DNA of 64,000 nucleotides from an uncultured Verrucomicrobiota bacterium (GTDB taxonomy: Bacteria > Verrucomicrobiota > Verrucomicrobiia > Opitutales > Opitutaceae): positions 1-64,000 of the forward strand of contig CAIUGM010000027.1 of NCBI GenBank assembly GCA_903898675.1, given 5' to 3'. The notes beneath the pieces are model-generated. The model made no database searches, was not told the origin of the DNA, and was given only the letters and a program-made list of their open reading frames with translations. The position numbers and the translations under genes are program-made. Positions 34,643-41,574 of the stretch are shown here, piece by piece; within the stretch, counting starts at the first letter, position 1; each line of letters opens with the position of its first letter.

Positions 34643-35833
34643 ATGATCCCCATCCTCCGCCAGCGCTACAACGCCGCGTTCACCGAGCAAACCTATGCGG
34701 CGTTCCTCGCGGAGCTGAACACGGCGGTTTACTGGCCGGCGGATTTCCGCGTCGCCGAGTCCCCGTTGTTTCTCGACGAGCCCACCACCCGCGCACTGGT
34801 TCGCGCCGCGGACGATATCCTGGGCCAGCTCGGCACCCCGGAATTCCGGCGGCAGGCGGCCAATGCGATCCCGGCCGGACTCACGGTTCCGGCCGAAACC
34901 CCCTTCCCGCACTTTCTCGCCGTGGACTTTGCCCTGTGCCACGACGCCGGCGGCCAGGTGCTGCCGCAGCTGATCGAGCTGCAGGGTTTTCCCACCGTCG
35001 CCTGCTGGCAGGCGCTGCTGGCGCGCACCTACCAGAAACATTTCCCCGCGATCCCGCCCGATTTCACCCCTTACTTCGATGGACTGGACGAAGCGGGTTA
35101 TCTCGCTGCCTTCCGCCACGCCATTTTGGGTGACTGCCTGGCCGAGAATGTCGTGCTCCTGGAGATCGAACCCGACCAGCAGAAGACCCGCATCGATTTC
35201 GCCTGCACCCATGCGTTTCTCGGCATCAAGCCGCTGTGCGTCACCAAGGTCATCAAACACGGCCGGCAGCTGTTTTATCACTCCGGTGGCCGGGAGGTCC
35301 CGATCCACCGGATCTTCAACCGCGTCATCTTCGACGAACTGTTGCGGAAGAAACCGCCGATGAAATTCAGCTTCTTCGACGACCTCGAGGTGCAGTGGGC
35401 CGGACACCCCAACTGGTATTTCCGCATCAGCAAACACACCCTGCCTTTCCTGCGGAGCCCGTACGCCCCACCCTGCCATTTTGTCAGCGAGCTGAAGTCC
35501 ATGCCCGGCGATCTGGAAAACTACGTCTGCAAGCCGCTTTACTCGTTTGCCGGGCTCGGGGTGGACATCACCCCCACCGGGGAGAAGATCGCCGCCATCC
35601 CGAATCCGTCCGAGTGGCTGCTCCAGCGCAAGGTCACCTACGCCCCGATCATGGAGACCCCTGACGGCCCGGCCAAGGCCGAGGTCCGGCTGATCTTCGC
35701 CGGCGACGGCACCGGCCTGCCCCGGCTCGTCAACCAGCTGGTCCGCCTCACCAAGGGGGCGATGCACGGCGTGGATTTCAACAAAGGCCGGACGTGGGTC
35801 GGGGCGAGCGCGGGATTTCACGCGAAATTATAG
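34643..35833 (+). CDS. Probable ATP-grasp-like ligase, unknown family
   Basis: The product is 396 aa. The last third carries ATP-grasp-like signs: LENYVCKPLYSFAGLGVDITPTGE (Lys plus Gly-rich loop), EWLLQRKVTYAPIM and AEVRLIFAGDG, with NQLVRLTKGAMHGVDFN at the end. The first half (FPHFLAVDFALCHDAGGQVLPQLIELQGFPTVACWQALLARTYQKHF) resembles acid- or peptide-binding halves of ATP-grasp enzymes whose core is rearranged. I do not recognise a named family, so ATP-grasp is inferred from motifs. It is the last gene of the five-gene set; the Rho-independent terminator at 36015 lies about 180 bp downstream. Confidence 0.65.
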   Translation: MIPILRQRYNAAFTEQTYAAFLAELNTAVYWPADFRVAESPLFLDEPTTRALVRAADDILGQLGTPEFRRQAANAIPAGLTVPAETPFPHFLAVDFALCHDAGGQVLPQLIELQGFPTVACWQALLARTYQKHFPAIPPDFTPYFDGLDEAGYLAAFRHAILGDCLAENVVLLEIEPDQQKTRIDFACTHAFLGIKPLCVTKVIKHGRQLFYHSGGREVPIHRIFNRVIFDELLRKKPPMKFSFFDDLEVQWAGHPNWYFRISKHTLPFLRSPYAPPCHFVSELKSMPGDLENYVCKPLYSFAGLGVDITPTGEKIAAIPNPSEWLLQRKVTYAPIMETPDGPAKAEVRLIFAGDGTGLPRLVNQLVRLTKGAMHGVDFNKGRTWVGASAGFHAKL

Positions 35834-35877
35834 GGCGGACTCTCCCCACGTTCAGCCAGCCACATGCAGGAGTCCTG

Positions 35878-35987
35878 TAGGGGCGCAGACTTGCTGCGCC
35901 CTGCTTGCGCGGCATCCCGTTCGAGGGCGCAGCCCCTCGACAAGCTCTGGGCCCTGAGCCTGTCGAACGGGCAAGACTGCGCCCCTA
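35878..35987. repeat. Family B intergenic palindrome
   Basis: It opens taggggcgcagacttgctgc and closes gcaagactgcgcccctac, its inverted copy. The middle holds a nested REP word (gagcctgtcgaacggg with its partner cccgttcgagg), the same word as at about 312. Confidence 0.8.
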
Positions 35988-36014
35988 CGCTCACGGCCGC
36001 ACCCATAAAATTAA

Positions 36015-36053
36015 GAGCCGCGGCACACCCCTGCGCCGCGGCTCATTTTTTTC
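36015..36053 (+). terminator. Rho-independent terminator after ligase cluster
   Basis: The perfect 10-bp stem gagccgcggc/gccgcggctc (36015-36044) has loop acacccctgc and is followed by a run of seven T. It fits termination of the 30572-35833 genes. The loop sequence recurs in the hairpins at 36140 and 37015. Confidence 0.85.
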
Positions 36054-36139
36054 TAGCGAGCTGATGCTAAGACCCAGCTGGGAATCATGACGACCGGCAC
36101 ATGGCGCGGTTACATGGGTTTTATCAGCCGGAAGGCGGA

Positions 36140-36169
36140 GGGCCGCGACACACCCCTGCGTCGCGGCCC
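36140..36169 (-). terminator. Hairpin after the small barrel gene
   Basis: The perfect stem gggccgcgac/gtcgcggccc has loop acacccctgc, 28 bp past the stop of the minus-strand barrel gene. There is no U-tract, so termination is only possible. Confidence 0.55.
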
Positions 36170-36196
36170 AGGCCCACCTTCAGCTGACGCTGAAAA

Positions 36197-36844
36197 TCAG
36201 AACCGGGCGTTGAACCCGATTTTATAGCTCATGTTCTGCGCATCATCGCGGGTGATCGCACTGCTGAGCGCCCACTGCCTCGTCAGCCAGTAGTTCGCCT
36301 TCACGCCGTAGGTCGCCGTGTTCTTGTCGGCGAAGCCGTTGGTGCGCTCATAGCGGACGAAGGGCGTCAGGGTCAGGGCGTTCGTCACCTGGAACTCCAC
36401 GCCGGCGCCGCCGATCAGCGCGAGGGAATCGTCCTTCGCCCCGGCGTACTTGTTGCGGTCATAGCCCAGACCCGCCTCAAGGTAGGGCTTGCCCCAGGAA
36501 TACGACGGGCTGAAGGCCCGCAGCACGGCGTCGAGGTTCTGCGCGTAGCCGCGGTCGCCCGCGAGGAGCCCGTCCTGCGTCCGGTCGTAATTAAACACCG
36601 CGTCGAAGCCGGCGCTCAGCGGCTGGTTGTACTCGAAGCTGTAGCGGTCGGCACTGACGGGCGAGGTCCCGAGATGCACGTAGCTGTAGGATAGCCCCGC
36701 GTAAGTCTGGCCGAGCAGGCCGTTGTCGGTGGCCACCGTCGCGGGTGGCGCCGCGGTGGTGGTGTCCGCGCGCGCGGCGGCCGTGAGACCCAGTGAGGTC
36801 ACCCCGGCGAGAACAAGGAATTTAAGAATGATTTTTTGTTTCAT
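36197..36844 (-). CDS. Small outer-membrane beta-barrel protein (paralogue 1)
   Basis: The product is 215 aa. The signal peptide MKQKIILKFLVLAGVTSLGLTAAARA is followed by strands typical of an 8-10-stranded barrel: LLGQTYAGLSYSYVHLG, YSFEYNQPLSAGFDAVFNYDRTQDG, KPYLEAGLGYDRN, ALIGGAGVEFQVTNALTLTPFVRYE, TYGVKANYWLTRQWALSSAITRDD, ending YKIGFNARF with the C-terminal Phe recognised by BamA. It is clearly paralogous to the next gene upstream on the same strand (same LLGQTYAGLSYSY and YGVKANYW blocks). The function is unknown. Confidence 0.82.
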   Translation of the reverse strand: MKQKIILKFLVLAGVTSLGLTAAARADTTTAAPPATVATDNGLLGQTYAGLSYSYVHLGTSPVSADRYSFEYNQPLSAGFDAVFNYDRTQDGLLAGDRGYAQNLDAVLRAFSPSYSWGKPYLEAGLGYDRNKYAGAKDDSLALIGGAGVEFQVTNALTLTPFVRYERTNGFADKNTATYGVKANYWLTRQWALSSAITRDDAQNMSYKIGFNARF

Positions 36845-37072
36845 GGTTTTACTTTTTAGCGGTGTTCCCCGGCAGGACGCCGTGGGGACAATTGCTCAAA
36901 CACGCGATCACCGGTGAAGTTCCGCCCGGAAAAATCATCGCGCGGAAAATTTTCTCCCGCGGAACCCGCCGAAAATCTTCCTGTCGCCCGCCGGTTTTTC
37001 CCGCAAAAAAAGCAGGGCCGCGACGCACCCCTGCGTCGCGGCCCGCTGCACACACTCCGCCTGTGGCGGAAA
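36845..37072. other. Spacer between barrel paralogues
   Basis: It contains the terminator of paralogue 2 (37005-37044) and the promoter area of paralogue 1. An A/T- and G/C-block rich stretch (gcgcggaaaattttctcccgcgg, about 36940-36962) forms a short palindrome that could be regulatory. No gene is seen. Confidence 0.5.
37005..37044 (-). terminator. Rho-independent terminator of barrel paralogue 2
   Basis: The perfect stem gggccgcgac/gtcgcggccc (37015-37044) has loop gcacccctgc. Read on the minus strand it leads into a U-run from the seven A at 37005-37011. It is the third member of the hairpin family with the cacccctgc loop. Confidence 0.85.
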
Positions 37073-37702
37073 TCAGAAGCGGAAATTTGTCCCGACCAGG
37101 TAGCGCATGGCCTGGTGGTTGTCGCGGTCGAGGCCCGCCGTCAGCGCCCACTGGCTGTCGACCCAGTAATTGGCCTTCACGCCATAATTCCAGACGTCGC
37201 GCTGCGCGAGGTCGGGCGTGCCCTGGTACTTGACGAAGGGCGTGAGCGTGAACGCCGGCGCGAGCTGGAATTCCGTGCCGACGGCGATCTCCCACAGCAC
37301 GGAATTGTCCTTCCCGCCGCCGCCGCGCTCCCACGTGTAGCCGGCGCCGGCCTCGACGTAGGGCTTGCCCCAGGTGTAAGCGGAGCTGAACGCCCGCAGC
37401 GCGCCCGCCACGGCCTGTTGCTTGACGGCCCCGGTCTGCATGAAGTCATAGGACAGCACGCCATCCAGGCCGGCGTTGAGCGGCTGGTTGTAGTCGAAGC
37501 GGTAGTCGTCCGTATGGTCCGGCGAATGATTGAGATCGAGGTAGCTGTAGGACAGCCCCGCGTAAGTCTGGCCGAGCAGGCCCATCGTGCCCGACGGGGG
37601 CACGGAGGCGGACGACATGGCGTCGGCCGCCCGCGCGGCGCCGGCCAGGCTGAAGGCGGCGACCGCGAGCAGGAAAGATTTAATGAGCAGGTTCTGTTTC
37701 AT
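37073..37702 (-). CDS. Small outer-membrane beta-barrel protein (paralogue 2)
   Basis: The product is 209 aa. The signal peptide is MKQNLLIKSFLLAVAAFSLAGAARAAD. Barrel strands match paralogue 1 block by block (LLGQTYAGLSYSYLDLNHS; RFDYNQPLNAGLDGVLSYDFMQTG; KPYVEAGAGYTWERG; FQLAPAFTLTPFVKYQ; YGVKANYWVDSQWALTAGLDRDN), and it ends in LVGTNFRF. The ATG at 37702 is set by the signal peptide; the longer frame to 37840 covers GC-rich palindromes. The tandem copies probably arose by duplication. Confidence 0.82.
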   Translation of the reverse strand: MKQNLLIKSFLLAVAAFSLAGAARAADAMSSASVPPSGTMGLLGQTYAGLSYSYLDLNHSPDHTDDYRFDYNQPLNAGLDGVLSYDFMQTGAVKQQAVAGALRAFSSAYTWGKPYVEAGAGYTWERGGGGKDNSVLWEIAVGTEFQLAPAFTLTPFVKYQGTPDLAQRDVWNYGVKANYWVDSQWALTAGLDRDNHQAMRYLVGTNFRF

Positions 37703-37754
37703 GGTGGTGTGGTGGTTGGTCCGGCTGGGCCAGGTCAGTCCCGGGCCGGTCCTG

Positions 37755-37825
37755 TTCAGAACCCGGGGCGGGCCCCGGGGTTCCCTGGCGGAAAAACTCC
37801 CGGAAATATGCGGGCTTTCCCGGGA
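37755..37825. repeat. GC-rich palindromes upstream of barrel paralogue 2
   Basis: Two short perfect palindromes lie here: cccggggc-gg-gccccggg (about 37763-37780) and ttcccggg-aa-cccgggaa (about 37817-37834). They sit between divergent genes (barrel and peroxiredoxin) and could be operators or structured leader RNA. Confidence 0.5.
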
Positions 37826-37905
37826 ACCCGGGAAAATCACCGCTGTCGGGCGGCCCGCCGGGCCCCACTTGCCAATCGGCGGTCCCTGACTAGCCTGCGG
37901 GTGCC

Positions 37906-38430
37906 ATGAAATTATCCCGCCTCTTCCTCCTCCTTGCCACCATGTCCCTCTTCGCCCAAGCCCACGCCGATCCCCTCAAGGTGGGTGATCCCGCCCCCGC
38001 TGTCACCGCCACGACCGAAGCCGGCGTGAAACTCGCCTTCGCCGACGTCTACAAACAGCAGCCTTACACGCTCGTTTATTTTTATCCGAAGGCCGACACC
38101 CCCGGTTGCACGAAGCAGGGTTGCTCGCTGCGCGACGGCTACGAGGCACTCACCAAAAAGGGCGTGGCCGTCATCGGCGTCAGCCACGACGACGTCGCGG
38201 CGCAAAAGGCCTTCAAGGACAAATACCACCTGCCTTTCACCCTCATCGCCGACATGGACAGCGCGGTGATCAACGCCTTCGGCGTGCCGGCCGCGATGCC
38301 GCTGACGAGCATGGCCCACCGCTCCGCCTACCTGATCAAGGACGGCAAGATCATCTACGCCGACTACAAGGGCACGACGGAGAAGCAGGCCGAGATGATT
38401 CTCGCCGAGCTCGCCAAGCCCGGCGCCTGA
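37906..38430 (+). CDS. Exported Bcp-type peroxiredoxin
   Basis: The product is 174 aa. It has a signal peptide, MKLSRLFLLLATMSLFAQAHAD, then a PrxQ/BCP fold: LKVGDPAPAVTATTEAG, LVYFYPKADTPGCTKQGCSLRD with Cys68 (peroxidatic) and Cys73 (resolving, five residues on as in PrxQ/Bcp), VIGVSHDDVAAQKAFKDKYHLPFTLIAD, and a late RSAYLIKDGKIIYADYKG. It should reduce peroxides in the periplasm, which is less usual than the cytoplasmic Bcp. It ends at its own terminator. Confidence 0.92.
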   Translation: MKLSRLFLLLATMSLFAQAHADPLKVGDPAPAVTATTEAGVKLAFADVYKQQPYTLVYFYPKADTPGCTKQGCSLRDGYEALTKKGVAVIGVSHDDVAAQKAFKDKYHLPFTLIADMDSAVINAFGVPAAMPLTSMAHRSAYLIKDGKIIYADYKGTTEKQAEMILAELAKPGA

Positions 38431-38454
38431 TTTAGTCCGCCGGTTTTCGTTTCG

Positions 38455-38482
38455 CCGCGACATGATTGTCGTGGCTTTTTTT
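38455..38482 (+). terminator. Rho-independent terminator of the peroxiredoxin gene
   Basis: The stem ccgcgaca/tgtcgtgg (8 bp with one G-U pair) has loop tgat and is followed by c and seven T. It lies 25 bp after the stop. Confidence 0.85.
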
Positions 38483-38499
38483 CGGGCGGAATCCGCCCC

Positions 38500-38556
38500 G
38501 GTGGAGGGACGGCCTCCCGGCTGTCCGCGGTCCGTCGGGAGACGGACCCTCCAGGT
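38500..38556. repeat. Family D intergenic palindrome
   Basis: The arms ggtggagggacggcctcccg and gggagacggaccctccagg are inverted, imperfect copies around ctgtccgcggtccgt. Only one copy is seen in the window. Confidence 0.6.
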
Positions 38557-38585
38557 GATCCTATCTCGGGAGACTGGTCTCACGG

Positions 38586-39515
38586 CTAAAGCTCGTCATC
38601 CCCCGGCGCCACCAGCAGCGGCGCAGCGGGGTCCAGCCGGACCCGCTGCAGCCAGTCGTGCAGGAGCGGGTGGTGGCCGGTGACAGCGGCGGTAACGGGA
38701 GCCGCAACCACATCGATGATCCGCATGGATCCGTCGGCCGCGCGCACCACGTTGCGGTCGTGCGGGTCCGCGACGAGCCACGCCTGGTCGCGCACGAAGG
38801 CCAGGCGCGGATGATCGCGGTCGCAGCGCAGAAAACGCGAGGGCCATGTGATCAAGGCCGGGGGCAGCAGCCGGCTGGTATCCGTGCCTTCGGGCAACCG
38901 GGCGCCAAGGACCTGCTTGACCACCAGCACGCCCTCGGGGGTCACGCCGACCACCTCGGTCGGCATGCCGCCGATCGCGTTGATGACATCCAGTTTTTCG
39001 AGCAGGTCGCGGTAGCTGCCCGGGCAGGCCTCGGCCCGCAGCGCGTGGTCCTCACCGGGCTCGTAGCGGAAGGTCGCCCCGATCCATTGTGCCTCGATCG
39101 GCCGGAAGAATTTATAGACGGAGTCCTCGTCATCCTGGAACGCCCAGGCTTCCACGCCGCCGCCGATGTGGCGCAGCGCCGGGCTGCCTTCCGCGAGGGA
39201 ATCCTCCGAGTCCGCGGGAAAACCGAACTGGTGCAGCGGCAGCAGCGGCAGGGTCGCACGAAAGGCGCGGATGGCCTCACCGAGCTCCGCCCAGGCCCCG
39301 CCCGTCGCCTCGAGGAGGCTTACGGCGTCTTCGGGGAGGACGAGGAGATCGCGGTCCGGATCTGTGCCAAGGCCGCATTCGGCCGCGACCGCGCGGAGGC
39401 GATCGAGCGCCGCCAGTCGTCGCCCGTGATCGTCGAGAAGGCGTTCTTGGGCGGAAGCTGCGGGGAGTTGGCTGCCTTGGATGCAGCTCGGCCGGCCGGA
39501 GAAGTGGTCTTGCAT
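38586..39515 (-). CDS. Unknown protein with kinase-like motifs
   Basis: The product is 309 aa. I do not recognise a family. The middle and C-terminus show a kinase-fold pattern: HIGGGVEAWAFQDDEDSVYKFF (Gly-rich stretch, then a strand with Lys), EVVGVTPEGVLVVKQVLGARL (hinge-like), WLVADPHDRNVVRAADGSMRIIDVVAAPV (Asp-x-His-x3-Asn loop and an Ile-Asp pair in the place of the metal-binding motif), as in aminoglycoside- or HipA-like kinases. This is inference from motif order. The ATG at 39515 (MQDHFSGRP) is chosen because the upstream part has no coding look. It is 117 bp from the response-regulator gene; whether it belongs to the potassium island is unclear. Confidence 0.6.
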   Translation of the reverse strand: MQDHFSGRPSCIQGSQLPAASAQERLLDDHGRRLAALDRLRAVAAECGLGTDPDRDLLVLPEDAVSLLEATGGAWAELGEAIRAFRATLPLLPLHQFGFPADSEDSLAEGSPALRHIGGGVEAWAFQDDEDSVYKFFRPIEAQWIGATFRYEPGEDHALRAEACPGSYRDLLEKLDVINAIGGMPTEVVGVTPEGVLVVKQVLGARLPEGTDTSRLLPPALITWPSRFLRCDRDHPRLAFVRDQAWLVADPHDRNVVRAADGSMRIIDVVAAPVTAAVTGHHPLLHDWLQRVRLDPAAPLLVAPGDDEL

Positions 39516-39632
39516 GATTCGCCCATGCGCCGAAGGTCGCGGTGGCCGCGCCCGAACGCAAAAACTATTTGCGCGCAGGTTGTTCACAGACCCCGCGGTT
39601 GGCGAGGCCGCAATCATTCCGTCGGGCGCCCC

Positions 39633-40328
39633 TCACTCCTCCACCAACCGGTAGCCGATACCCGAGTCGGTTTTCAGAAACACCGGCGCGTGCGGATCCG
39701 TCTCCAGCTTCTGCCGGAGGTGGGTCATGTACACCCGCAGGTAGTGCGTGTTTTCCTCGGCGTTCGGGCCCCACAGGTCGCGCAGGATCTGCCGGTGCGT
39801 GACCACCCGGCCGCGATGCTGCACCAGCAGGCGGAGCAGCGCATATTCCTTGGCGGTCAGCTTGACCTCGGCGCCGGCGCGCCGGACGACGCGCGCCGCG
39901 AGGTCGACCTCGACCGGGCCAAAGCACACGACGGACGGTTCGTTGGACGACTGCGTGCGCCGCAGGACGGCGCGGACGCGGGCCAGGAGTTCGCGGCCGC
40001 TGAAAGGCTTGGTGAGATAATCGTCCGCGCCGGCGTCGAGGGCCGCGATCTTGTCGTCCTCGCTGTCGCGCACCGACAGCACCAGCACCGGGAGTTTCGA
40101 CCATTCGCGCAGCCGGCGGATAACCTCGGTGCCATCCAGGTCGGGCAGGCCGAGGTCGAGCACGACGCCGTCCGGCGCCGCGAGCGCAATCTCGTTCAGC
40201 CCCAGTTGCCCGGTTTCCGCCTCCCGCACGCGGAAACCCTCGGCTTCCAGGGTGACGCGTAACAGCCGGCGGATCTGCACCTCATCGTCGATGATCAAGA
40301 TGTAGGGTTTGGTCGCGCCGGTGTTCAT
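39633..40328 (-). CDS. KdpE-like response regulator, orphan copy
   Basis: The product is 231 aa. The receiver domain is IDDEVQIRRLL, LDLGLPDLDGTEVIRRLREW (phospho-acceptor Asp) and VRDSEDDKIAALDAGADDYLTKPF; the OmpR-type winged helix follows (VKLTAKEYALLRLLVQHRGRVVTHRQILRDLWGPNAEENTHYLRVYMTHLRQKL), as in KdpE. An in-frame ATG at 40340 would add four residues. No sensor kinase gene directly adjoins it; the nearest on the same strand is separated by another response-regulator gene and a 550-bp repeat-rich spacer. It is one of three KdpE paralogues within 9 kb. Confidence 0.9.
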   Translation of the reverse strand: MNTGATKPYILIIDDEVQIRRLLRVTLEAEGFRVREAETGQLGLNEIALAAPDGVVLDLGLPDLDGTEVIRRLREWSKLPVLVLSVRDSEDDKIAALDAGADDYLTKPFSGRELLARVRAVLRRTQSSNEPSVVCFGPVEVDLAARVVRRAGAEVKLTAKEYALLRLLVQHRGRVVTHRQILRDLWGPNAEENTHYLRVYMTHLRQKLETDPHAPVFLKTDSGIGYRLVEE

Positions 40329-40416
40329 TCGTGGCGCCATTAGCGGCGGAGCCGGCAAGGGCGTAAACCGCAAAAATCATCCGGCCCGGCACGCCCCCAT
40401 TCCCTCGGGTCCAAAT

Positions 40417-40451
40417 AAAAGCGGCTCCCTGGTCTAGGGGGAGCCGCTTTT
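40417..40451 (-). terminator. Strong hairpin, unit A of duplicated spacer
   Basis: The stem aaaagcggctccc/gggagccgctttt is perfect (13 bp). T-rich tails lie on both sides (ttttta on plus, ttttattt on minus), so it can stop transcription in either direction. It lies 77 bp before the orphan kdpE-like gene. Confidence 0.8.
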
Positions 40452-40535
40452 TACTCACTTACACTATGTTCGGTTTTCCGGCTAAGGAAAACCTACTGAA
40501 TACGCTTCTCATTGCTGCAGCGGGCATACCACGGC

Positions 40536-40554
40536 GCATAAACAAAACGTTAAC
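40536..40554. promoter_or_regulatory. Direct-repeat box (OmpR-family type), unit A
   Basis: The sequence gcataaacaaaacgttaac places a TAAAC/TTAAC pair 11 bp apart. It matches the boxes at 40785, 47111 and 56399. It lies upstream of the unit A hairpin as read on the minus strand. Confidence 0.6.
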
Positions 40555-40623
40555 AACCGGCCGGGAAATATCTACAGGGCATGAACAAGCCGGCGCCGCC
40601 CGGGCCCGCCCGCCACGGAAAAT

Positions 40624-40658
40624 AAAAGCGGCTCCCTGGTCCAGAGGGAGCCGCTTTT
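40624..40658 (-). terminator. Strong hairpin, unit B of duplicated spacer
   Basis: The stem aaaagcggctccct/agggagccgctttt is perfect (14 bp), almost identical to unit A, with ttttatttt following on the minus strand. Confidence 0.8.
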
Positions 40659-40784
40659 GGCTTACTCACACTATGTTCTATTTTCCGGTCAGGGAAATGG
40701 GTCCGGTCGCAGAGGCTTGCTGGCTGACCTGTTAACTCCCCTGCGAATGCCGGTCTTCCTTGGGTGCACCGCGCATACCACGGC

Positions 40785-40803
40785 GCATTAACAAAGGGTT
40801 AAA
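40785..40803. promoter_or_regulatory. Direct-repeat box (OmpR-family type), unit B
   Basis: The sequence gcattaacaaagggttaaa has TTAAC and TTAAA starting 11 bp apart, as in the boxes before kdp and the APC gene. Confidence 0.65.
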
Positions 40804-40878
40804 TGACGGCCCGATCACATCAACAAGACATCAACAGCCCGGTTGTTTTGCTGGCGGGATAGCCTGCCGCCATCCGCC

Positions 40879-41574
40879 CTACCCCACGTCCAGCCGGTAA
40901 CCCGAGCCGGTTTCCGTCACGAGAAACCGCGGCTGGTGGGGCTGATCCTCCAGCTTCTCGCGCAACCGCGACATGTAAACCCGGACATAATGGGTCTGCT
41001 CCTCGGACTTCGGTCCCCAGAGCTCCCGCAGGATCTGCCGGTGGGTGATCACCCGGTTCCGGTGCGCGACCAGCAGTCGGAGCAGCGCATATTCGCGCGC
41101 GGTCAGCAGCACGTCGCGCCCGTCCTTGGTCACGACGCGCCGGCTCATGTCGACCGTCACGGTGCCGAACTGCACCACGCCCGTTTCCACCGGACCGGGT
41201 GGCCGGCGCAGCAGCACCCGCAGCCGGGCCAGCAGTTCGCCCCCGCCGAAGGGCTTGGTCAGGTAATCGTTCGCGCCGGCATCGAGAAGCGCGATCTTGT
41301 CCTGCTCCTGCGCCCGCACCGAAAGAATCATGACCGGGACCTCGCTCCATTCGCGGAGCCGCTGCAGCACCTCCAACCCCGGCGCATCGGGCAGCCCGAG
41401 ATCGAGGATGACCGCAGCCGGTGGCTTGGCGGCGACTTCGTCCAGCCCGGACTGGCCGTCCCCGGCTTCCCGGACCCGGTAACCGGCGGCCGTGAGCGTG
41501 CCGCGCAGCAGCCGGCGGATCTGCTCCTCGTCGTCCACGATCAGGATCTCGGCGGAAATTTCGGGCGGGTTCAT
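40879..41574 (-). CDS. KdpE-like response regulator, paired with a short KdpD-like kinase
   Basis: The product is 231 aa. Receiver: ILIVDDEEQIRRLL, LDLGLPDAPGLEVLQRLREW, VRAQEQDKIALLDAGANDYLTKPF. OmpR-type DNA-binding domain: VLLTAREYALLRLLVAHRNRVITHRQILRELWGPKSEEQTHYVRVYMSRLREKL. Its ATG overlaps the stop of the kinase gene by 4 bp, so the pair is translationally coupled. It is close to, but distinct from, the other two KdpE copies. Confidence 0.93.
   Translation of the reverse strand: MNPPEISAEILIVDDEEQIRRLLRGTLTAAGYRVREAGDGQSGLDEVAAKPPAAVILDLGLPDAPGLEVLQRLREWSEVPVMILSVRAQEQDKIALLDAGANDYLTKPFGGGELLARLRVLLRRPPGPVETGVVQFGTVTVDMSRRVVTKDGRDVLLTAREYALLRLLVAHRNRVITHRQILRELWGPKSEEQTHYVRVYMSRLREKLEDQPHQPRFLVTETGSGYRLDVG

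Larger units (their letters stand above)
35834..36196. other. Gene-free stretch with repeat and two hairpins
   Basis: It contains, in order, a family B palindrome (35878-35987), the terminator at 36015-36053 and a related hairpin at 36140-36169. There is no gene. Confidence 0.7.
40329..40878. other. Duplicated regulatory spacer, possible tandem small-RNA genes
   Basis: This 550-bp gene-free spacer is built of two related units, about 40410-40618 and 40619-40836. Each unit carries a strong hairpin, the word acactatgttc, the word gcataccacggcgcat, and an 11-bp-period direct repeat. Read on the minus strand each unit is direct repeat, then gtggtatgc (-10-like tatgc), 100-140 nt of variable sequence, then a hairpin with a U-rich tail. 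That is the layout of a small regulatory RNA gene. Confidence 0.6.

Noticed and set aside
36015-37050. CRISPR-like array from repeated hairpins
   Set aside because: There are only three copies with irregular spacing and no spacers of constant length; two are plain terminators.
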